Assembly: GCA_025356795.1 (NCBI GenBank)
Contig: JANXRR010000407.1
Span: forward strand, 1-9,670
DNA length: 9,670 nucleotides
Direction of reading: 5' to 3'
DNA from: Bacteroidia bacterium
GTDB lineage: Bacteria > Bacteroidota > Bacteroidia > Cytophagales > Cyclobacteriaceae
A model generated the notes under the pieces. It did no database searches and was not told the DNA's origin. It saw only the letters and a list, made by a program, of their open reading frames with translations. Position numbers and translations under genes: made by a program. Positions 5,573 to 9,670 of the stretch are shown here, in pieces (within the stretch, counting starts at the first letter, position 1; every line of letters begins with the position of its first letter).

Positions 5573-6979
5573 ATGAGTTTCATTCAACGTATAAAATCAT
5601 TTTTTAATTTATTTGGGCAAGCCATAAAAGGCGAAGAGCAAAATTTCACAGAAGGCAGTATTAATCGCGCAATTTTTTTTCTTTCCATTCCCATGATATT
5701 GGAAATGGCCATGGAATCGCTTTTTGCTGTGGTGGATATTTTCTTTGTTAGCCGGCTCAACGATAGCAATGCGGTAGCGGCAGTTGGCTTAACAGAATCA
5801 TGCTTAGCACTTGTTTATTCTATTGCTATGGGTCTTGGCATGGGTGCCACTGCCATGGTAGCAAGGCGCGTAGGCGAAAAAGACCCGAGTGGCGCTGGCA
5901 CGGCTGCTGTGCAATCTATTTATATTGGTTTGGCCGCTTCGTTGCTTATCAGCTTTGTGGGCATTTTCTTTTATAAAGACTTGCTCATTTTAATGGGTGG
6001 ATCTGCCCAAGTTATTCAAGCGGGATCCGGGTACACCCGTTGGATGCTGGTTGGCAATTTCTCGATCATGTTTTTGTTTATCATCAACGCGATTTTTCGT
6101 GGTGCAGGTAATCCTGCTATAGCCATGAGGTCGCTTTGGCTGGGCAATATCTTCAACATGGTGCTCGATCCCATTTTTATTTTTGGTTTCGGCCCCATCC
6201 CTTCTTTGGGTGTAGAAGGTGCGGCAATAGCCACTAACATTGGCCGAAGCGTGGGTGTCTTGTATCAATTGTACCATTTGGCAGGAGGCAAAAGTGTGAT
6301 TAAGATTCACATGCAAACCTTAAGGGTAGAGTGGGATATCATCATCAAATTGTTGAAACTATCCATTGGCGGCATAGGTCAATTTTTGATCTCGTCTGCC
6401 AGTTGGGTTTTTCTTACACGCATCATCGCTACGTTTGGCAGCTCGGCAGTGGCAGGCTACACCATTGCGATTCGGGTGATCATTTTTACCATCCTTCCTT
6501 CCTGGGGATTGGCCAATGCGGCCGCTACTTTAGTGGGTCAAAACTTGGGAGCGAAACAACCTGAGCGTGCCGAAAAATCTGTGTGGATCGCAGGAAAAAT
6601 GAATATGATTTTTTTGGGATGCGTATCGCTTTTCTTCTTCTTTATCTCAGAACCAATCATGCGTTTTTTTACCGATCAGGCGGAAGTAGTTGCTAATGGG
6701 ACACTGTGCCTGCAAGTAGTAGCCTTCGGTTATATTTTGTATGGCTATGGAATGGTGGTAACACAATCCTTCAACGGAGCGGGTGATACCCGAACTCCCA
6801 CTATCCTTAATTTAATTGGCTTTTGGGGTTTTCAAATTCCAGTTGCTTATACACTCGCCATCCTCCTGAAACTTGGGCCGCTGGGAGTATTTCTTGCCAT
6901 CGCTATTGCGGAATCAGTAATGGCCGTTGTAGGCATTCTTATTTTTAGAAAAGGAAAGTGGAAAAATATTAAAATTTAA
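5573..6979 (+). CDS. MATE family efflux transporter
   Basis: A 468-residue inner-membrane antiporter of the MATE family, which exports cationic drugs, dyes or metabolites in exchange for Na+ or H+. About 12 helices are visible as two related halves. In the first half, MILEMAMESLFAVVDIFFVS (about 41-60) is helix 1, MVARRVGEKDP (95-105) follows helix 2, and FRGAGNPAIAMRS (175-187) with LDPIFIFGFGP (198-208) and GVEGAAIAT (213-221) are family signatures. The second half repeats them as LVGQNLGAKQPERAEKSVW (320-338) and NGAGDTRTPTILNLIGFW (401-418). A 25-residue cytoplasmic N-terminal extension precedes the first helix. Length is normal and I see no break. The substrate cannot be told from sequence. 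The gene stands alone with its own candidate promoter and a long leader; its 3' end faces the coiled-coil gene across an inverted repeat. Confidence 0.95.
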   Translation: MSFIQRIKSFFNLFGQAIKGEEQNFTEGSINRAIFFLSIPMILEMAMESLFAVVDIFFVSRLNDSNAVAAVGLTESCLALVYSIAMGLGMGATAMVARRVGEKDPSGAGTAAVQSIYIGLAASLLISFVGIFFYKDLLILMGGSAQVIQAGSGYTRWMLVGNFSIMFLFIINAIFRGAGNPAIAMRSLWLGNIFNMVLDPIFIFGFGPIPSLGVEGAAIATNIGRSVGVLYQLYHLAGGKSVIKIHMQTLRVEWDIIIKLLKLSIGGIGQFLISSASWVFLTRIIATFGSSAVAGYTIAIRVIIFTILPSWGLANAAATLVGQNLGAKQPERAEKSVWIAGKMNMIFLGCVSLFFFFISEPIMRFFTDQAEVVANGTLCLQVVAFGYILYGYGMVVTQSFNGAGDTRTPTILNLIGFWGFQIPVAYTLAILLKLGPLGVFLAIAIAESVMAVVGILIFRKGKWKNIKI

Positions 6980-6984
6980 AACGG

Positions 6985-7037
6985 CAGTCGAAGGGCGATA
7001 GTCGATAGGATTATATCTGTTGACTATCGTCCTCGAC
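6985..7037. repeat. Inverted repeat of degenerate heptamers, possible bidirectional terminator
   Basis: The left side is three 7-base units in a row: CAGTCGA, AGGGCGA, TAGTCGA (6985-7005), fitting n-R-G-K-C-G-A. The right side carries the same units inverted (TAGTCGA, GGACGA, TAGTCAA read on the - strand, about 7020-7039). As a result 6987-7003 pairs with 7022-7037 in a long stem with one short mismatch/bulge and an 18-base loop. It sits between the MATE stop (6979) and the stop of the converging coiled-coil gene (7037-7039), so it could end both transcripts. No T run follows on the + strand. Confidence 0.5.
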
Positions 7038-7306
7038 TATTTACTACTCTTATTAAACGCTGCCTTTACTGCTTTCTCTAATTCTTCACCTGCCTTCTTT
7101 AGGCTTGCTTCTACTTCTCGCCACCGTTCTTTATTTTCAGCATCGTTCTTTAAATTTTCAGCCTGCACTTTCAACTCCTCATATTTCTTTCTCAAATCGG
7201 CCTCCACGCGAGTGCCGGCTTCTTTTGCCTCCACAACAAACTGATCTAGCTTTTTGCCAAAATCTTTAAAAAATTTCTCGGCTGTTCCCTCTTCTATTGA
7301 TTCCAT
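7037..7306 (-). CDS. Small charged coiled-coil protein, function unknown
   Basis: An 89-residue protein from ATG 7306 (MESIEEGTAEKFFKDFGKKL...). It is almost entirely predicted helix, rich in Lys, Glu and Ala, and lacks cysteine, signal peptide and membrane segments. Hydrophobic residues recur every three to four positions through VEADLRKKYEELKVQAENLK and WREVEASLKKAGEELEKAV, as in an amphipathic coiled coil. The composition recalls phasin-like or apolipoprotein-like helical proteins, but I do not recognise the family. A TTG codon at 7327 would add seven residues, but it lies inside an exact -7 promoter box (7325-7332), so ATG 7306 is the better start. The gene is monocistronic and bracketed by heptamer repeat blocks on both sides. 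Confidence 0.75.
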   Translation of the reverse strand: MESIEEGTAEKFFKDFGKKLDQFVVEAKEAGTRVEADLRKKYEELKVQAENLKNDAENKERWREVEASLKKAGEELEKAVKAAFNKSSK

Positions 7307-7324
7307 AAGTTTAAGCGATTTGGT

Positions 7325-7356
7325 CAAAGGTAATCAGTCCACAGTGAATGGACAAT
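7325..7356 (-). promoter_or_regulatory. Bacteroidota-type promoter of the coiled-coil gene
   Basis: On the - strand, ATTG (7356-7353), a 20-base spacer and TACCTTTG (7332-7325) match the TTTG / TAnnTTTG arrangement, with the -7 box exact. The -7 box ends 18 bases before ATG 7306, which gives a short leader. The box overlaps the alternative TTG codon and so helps decide the start. Confidence 0.6.
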
Positions 7357-7383
7357 AGCTGTTGAATATGGTCTATCGACTAA
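7335..7383. repeat. Second block of degenerate 7-base repeats
   Basis: The sequence can be cut into consecutive 7-base units CAGTCCA, CAGTGAA, TGGACAA, TAGCTGT, TGAATAT, GGTCTAT, CGACTAA. The first units resemble those in the block at 6985, and GTCTATCGAC echoes its inverted form. GTCCA (7337-7341) can also pair with TGGAC (7349-7353). The block lies between the divergent coiled-coil and lipoprotein-like genes and contains the -33 region of the former. The degeneracy makes this a modest call. Confidence 0.35.
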
Positions 7384-7390
7384 AAACCCT

Positions 7391-7398
7391 TAACTTTG
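7391..7398 (+). promoter_or_regulatory. -7 promoter element (TAACTTTG) for the small-ORF/cmk operon
   Basis: TAACTTTG matches TAnnTTTG exactly and lies 25 bases before the GTG at 7424. No TTTG is found at the expected 19-base spacing, so only the -7 half is supported. It is the only promoter-like signal I see ahead of cmk. Confidence 0.45.
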
Positions 7399-7423
7399 AT
7401 GCAAGAATTAAACCTTAAAAATA

Positions 7424-7561
7424 GTGACCAAAAAACTTCTATTACTCGTCTTCATCGGCCTGTTTTCAGTGGCCTGTGCAACTCACAAAAAGAAGCCTTG
7501 GCGCAATACTACTAAACTTAAACCTGGTCAACCTATTCCTTGTCCACATAAGGATTGCTAA
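7424..7561 (+). CDS. 45-residue lipoprotein-like small protein with C-terminal CPHKDC
   Basis: A short open frame starting at GTG reads MTKKLLLLVFIGLFSVAC, then ATHKKKPWRNTTKLKPGQPI and ends PCPHKDC. The first 18 residues form a textbook export signal: positive TKK, hydrophobic core LLLLVFIGLF, and Cys18 in SVAC as the likely lipidated residue. Ser at -3 is not ideal for signal peptidase II, but Bacteroidota lipoboxes are loose. The mature chain would have about 28 residues, basic at first and ending with a Cys40/Cys45 pair that could form a disulfide or bind metal. It starts 25 bases after an exact -7 box and stops two bases before the cmk ATG, so it appears to be the first gene of the cmk transcript. 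It is easily missed because of its length and GTG start. Function is unknown. Confidence 0.7.
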   Translation: MTKKLLLLVFIGLFSVACATHKKKPWRNTTKLKPGQPIPCPHKDC

Positions 7562-7563
7562 CT

Positions 7564-8253
7564 ATGCGAAAGATCATTATCGCGATTGACGGATTTTCAG
7601 CATGCGGCAAAAGTACCACAGCGAAAGAAGCTGCTAAAGCGTTAGGCTATCGTTATATTGATTCAGGCGCAATGTACCGGGCTGTAACTTATTATTTTTT
7701 AGAACATCATGTGGCGTTGGCCAATCCTAAAGAAGTAGCAAAGGCATTGAGTGAAATCAAAATCACGTTCAACATCAACGCAAAAGGTGTTTCAGAAACT
7801 TTTTTAAACGCCTCGAATGTAGAGAAGAAAATCCGCAAGATGCGCATCTCAGAAAATGTAAGTCAAGTAAGCGCCATTAAAGAAGTGCGGGTTGCGATGG
7901 TAGATCAACAACGTAAGTTGGGTAAAGAAAGAGGCATTGTAATGGATGGTCGCGATATTGGTACCGTGGTATTTCCAGATGCTGAACTGAAAATATTTTT
8001 AACAGCCGACATATTAGTACGAGCTTTTAGAAGGCAACAAGAGCTACTTGAAAAGAATGAGATGGTTGAGTTTGATGCAATTGTTGCCAACTTAAAGAAG
8101 CGTGATGAAATTGACAGCACGCGCGCGGAAAGCCCGTTGGTAAAAGCTTCGGAAGCCATTGAAATAGACACCACCAATGTTACCATTGATGAACAGGTAG
8201 ATGAATTACTAAGACTAACCTTTAGTAGCATGCTTACATCTTCAAAAAATTAA
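7564..8253 (+). CDS. cmk: (d)CMP kinase (cytidylate kinase)
   Basis: Cytosolic nucleoside monophosphate kinase that transfers phosphate from ATP to CMP or dCMP, feeding CTP, dCTP and lipid synthesis and recycling CMP from RNA turnover. The 229-residue length is normal for the bacterial enzyme. The P-loop is GFSACGKS (10-17), followed by YIDSGAMYRAV (31-41), which contacts the CMP base, MDGRDIGTVVFPDA (127-140), and RDEIDSTRAESPL (180-192), which carries the phosphate-binding arginines. ATG 7564 gives the expected MRKIIIAIDG start; a TTG nine bases upstream would overlap the small upstream gene and is unlikely. It is coupled to the small lipoprotein-like gene by a 2-base gap and followed by the DUF502 gene after 23 bases. 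Confidence 0.97.
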   Translation: MRKIIIAIDGFSACGKSTTAKEAAKALGYRYIDSGAMYRAVTYYFLEHHVALANPKEVAKALSEIKITFNINAKGVSETFLNASNVEKKIRKMRISENVSQVSAIKEVRVAMVDQQRKLGKERGIVMDGRDIGTVVFPDAELKIFLTADILVRAFRRQQELLEKNEMVEFDAIVANLKKRDEIDSTRAESPLVKASEAIEIDTTNVTIDEQVDELLRLTFSSMLTSSKN

Positions 8254-8276
8254 AATTTACTTTTAACTTTCATTTC

Positions 8277-8840
8277 GTGCAAAATTTCTTCAGAAAAATA
8301 CTTCGATACTTTTTTAGTGGAACGTTGTTTATTGTTCCCTTAGTGGCAACTATTTACTTTATCGTTACTTCCTTTCGCTGGCTTGATGGATTGCTTCAAT
8401 TACCCTATCCTGGTATTGGTGTGGCCATTATACTTAGTGCTATTACCATTTTCGGTTATCTTACGTCTAGCTTCGCATTTAAAACATTCAGTGACTGGTT
8501 CGATCATGTGGTAAACAAAATACCGCTAGTAAAGCTGATCTATTCTTCGGTAAAAGATTTACTGGCTGCTTTTGTAGGTGAGAAAAAGAAGTTCAACAAG
8601 CCAGTAATTGTACAAATCAACAAAGAAAATAATTTGAATCGCATCGGCTTCATCACGCAGTCAGACTTAAGTGAGCTAGGTTTGAATGATATGGTTGTTG
8701 TGTACTTTCCACAATCTTATGCTGTAGCGGGCGATCATTTTTTAGTCCCCAAAGATGCAGTAAAACCGCTTAACGTTTCTGGCCCTGCTGCTATGAAGTT
8801 TATTATTTCTGGTGGTGTGAGTGGATTTAGTGAGGGTTAA
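8277..8840 (+). CDS. DUF502 family membrane protein
   Basis: A 187-residue inner-membrane protein starting at GTG. Two transmembrane segments are visible, GTLFIVPLVATIYFIVTSF (about 15-33) and GVAIILSAITIFGYLTSSF (about 48-66). The family signature KIPLVKLIYSSVKDL follows at 81-95, and then a soluble beta-rich part with VVVYFPQSYAVAGD (140-153) and the C-terminal SGPAAMKFIISGGVS (168-182). This matches the DUF502 family, widespread in bacteria and also found in plants (LIKE-COV), with no settled biochemical role. The start is supported by the usual family N terminus (a few basic residues, then F-x-G-T-x-x-x-x-P). It follows cmk by 23 bases on the same strand and is probably co-transcribed; its end converges with mnmA. 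Confidence 0.9.
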   Translation: MQNFFRKILRYFFSGTLFIVPLVATIYFIVTSFRWLDGLLQLPYPGIGVAIILSAITIFGYLTSSFAFKTFSDWFDHVVNKIPLVKLIYSSVKDLLAAFVGEKKKFNKPVIVQINKENNLNRIGFITQSDLSELGLNDMVVVYFPQSYAVAGDHFLVPKDAVKPLNVSGPAAMKFIISGGVSGFSEG

Positions 8841-8898
8841 GATCTTCTTGGAGTTAGCAATGTGTTGATGTTTTGAAAATCAATCAGTTTATAATGAA

Positions 8899-9670
8899 TT
8901 AATCAATCACACCACTGCCAATTAATTCATCACCTTCGTACCAAGCGGCAAATTGCCCGGGAGTTATGCCTCGTTGAGGTCTATCAAAAATAATAAAGAG
9001 ACCTTCTTCTTTTTGATGAAGAGTACAGTGTTCTAGCGGTTGGCGATAGCGGATGCGCGCAAAATAATTTCGTTGTTCACCAACTTGTAATTTTAAATCT
9101 TCACGTATCCAATGTTCGTCTTGGTTGGGTACAAACAGTCCCTTGCGATAAAGGCCAGGATGATCTTCACCCATACCTGTGTAGATTATATTTTTGGTGG
9201 TGTCTGTTCCAATTACGAACAATGGCTTTTCATATCCGCCAATATTCAAGCCTCTTCGCTGACCAATGGTATAATAATGCGCACCGTTATGATCACCCAC
9301 TACTTCACCCATCGATTCATTTAATAAATATGGTTTTGCTAGTGAAGCTAAATCTGTGTCGGTGAAACCATTTACAAAAGCTGTAGCAGTTGCTCCAATC
9401 TCTACTACTTTTCCTTTTTTAATTTCCAATCGTTGTTGCAAAAATTCAGGCAAGTGAACTTTACCAATAAAGCATAAACCTTGTGAATCTTTTTTCTCGG
9501 CAGTTACGAGCCCGATTTTTTTTGCAAGCTCTCGAACTTCTGGCTTCGTTAATTCGCCAATCGGGAATAATGCTTTAGAAAGTTGAGACTGCGTTAATTG
9601 ACATAAAAAATAACTTTGGTCTTTGTTGCCATCCTTACCTACTAGTAATTGATAGGTTTTAGTGTCTCTG
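8899..9670 (-). CDS. mnmA: tRNA-specific 2-thiouridylase MnmA, C-terminal part (start outside window)
   Basis: The - strand frame is open to the window edge and encodes the last 256 residues of MnmA; roughly the first 100 to 110, including the PP-loop ATP site and the first catalytic cysteine, are missing. MnmA puts sulfur at C2 of U34 in the wobble position of tRNA for Lys, Glu and Gln, using persulfide sulfur and ATP. Visible signatures are [10 protein letters not shown] near the edge, [29 protein letters not shown] containing the second catalytic cysteine, [17 protein letters not shown] (substrate tRNA binding) and the C-terminal beta barrel with [28 protein letters not shown] and LIGSGVI. 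A TTG at 9453 is internal and not a start, because the conserved sequence continues upstream of it. The gene converges with the DUF502 gene; no clear terminator is seen in the 58-base gap. Confidence 0.96.
   Translation of the reverse strand, partial: RDTKTYQLLVGKDGNKDQSYFLCQLTQSQLSKALFPIGELTKPEVRELAKKIGLVTAEKKDSQGLCFIGKVHLPEFLQQRLEIKKGKVVEIGATATAFVNGFTDTDLASLAKPYLLNESMGEVVGDHNGAHYYTIGQRRGLNIGGYEKPLFVIGTDTTKNIIYTGMGEDHPGLYRKGLFVPNQDEHWIREDLKLQVGEQRNYFARIRYRQPLEHCTLHQKEEGLFIIFDRPQRGITPGQFAAWYEGDELIGSGVID

Noticed and set aside
5990..6316. Long open frames antisense to the MATE gene
   Set aside because: They lie entirely within a well-conserved transporter gene on the other strand and have no recognisable protein features; they reflect codon bias of the real gene.
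7020..7244. 74-residue + strand frame opposite the coiled-coil gene
   Set aside because: Its Ser/Phe-rich composition is the complement of Lys/Glu-rich coding sequence, a typical shadow.
7307..7327. Start of the coiled-coil protein at TTG 7327
   Set aside because: This codon lies within an exact -7 promoter element, so the transcript would begin downstream of it; ATG 7306 is preferred.
8264..8271. TAACTTTC as a -7 promoter box for the DUF502 gene
   Set aside because: The last base mismatches, no -33 partner is visible, and the 23-base gap to cmk is better explained by co-transcription.
8865..8883. Hairpin TTGAT / ATCAA between the DUF502 gene and mnmA as a terminator
   Set aside because: Only five A/T-rich pairs with a 9-base loop and no T run; too weak to call.
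9112..9324. 70-residue + strand frame opposite mnmA
   Set aside because: Antisense shadow of highly conserved MnmA sequence, with no independent support.

Overview
The window looks like chromosomal DNA of a Bacteroidota bacterium, probably an environmental member of the Cytophagales or a related order. The evidence is protein style (a CreD with its small winged-helix regulator, a 543-residue PruA, a lone carboxypeptidase-like regulatory domain protein, a DUF502 protein) and several upstream sites matching the Bacteroidota -7 promoter element TAnnTTTG instead of E. coli-type boxes. Shine-Dalgarno sequences are not evident. I see no rRNA, tRNA, insertion sequence, integrase or CRISPR array. Most of the window is ordinary housekeeping sequence, with a few unexpected details.

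Left part (1-1790, + strand): a 100-residue winged-helix regulator is followed by creD, which encodes an inner-membrane protein. The creD frame is open from 362 to 1744 except for one in-frame TAG at 1136-1138, at a place where the family normally has tryptophan. It is therefore a recent nonsense allele or a base-call error. The gap between the two genes carries a strong palindrome that is a good operator candidate. A 13-bp perfect hairpin at 1754-1786 separates creD from the converging pruA.

Middle-left (1798-4578, - strand): an ArsR-type repressor lacking the classic metal-binding cysteine pair, a YjjG-type HAD nucleotidase one base downstream, and pruA (proline/glutamate catabolism) 44 bases further on. 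The first two are surely co-transcribed; pruA may have its own control. A 38-bp dyad between arsR and the divergent gene at 4660 is a likely autoregulatory operator.

Middle (4660-6979, + strand): a secreted or periplasmic protein with one carboxypeptidase-like regulatory domain, then a 271-base gap with a candidate promoter and a foldable leader, then a 12-helix MATE exporter.

Right part (6980-9670): a small coiled-coil protein on the - strand lies between two blocks of degenerate, roughly heptameric repeats. Next comes a + strand cluster of an easily missed 45-residue GTG-started lipoprotein-like gene, cmk (CMP kinase) and a DUF502 membrane protein. The window ends inside mnmA (tRNA 2-thiouridine synthase) on the - strand, whose N-terminal part is missing.

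No clear new multi-gene system is visible. The best leads are the creD amber codon, the hidden small gene before cmk, the two operator-like dyads, and the structured MATE leader.
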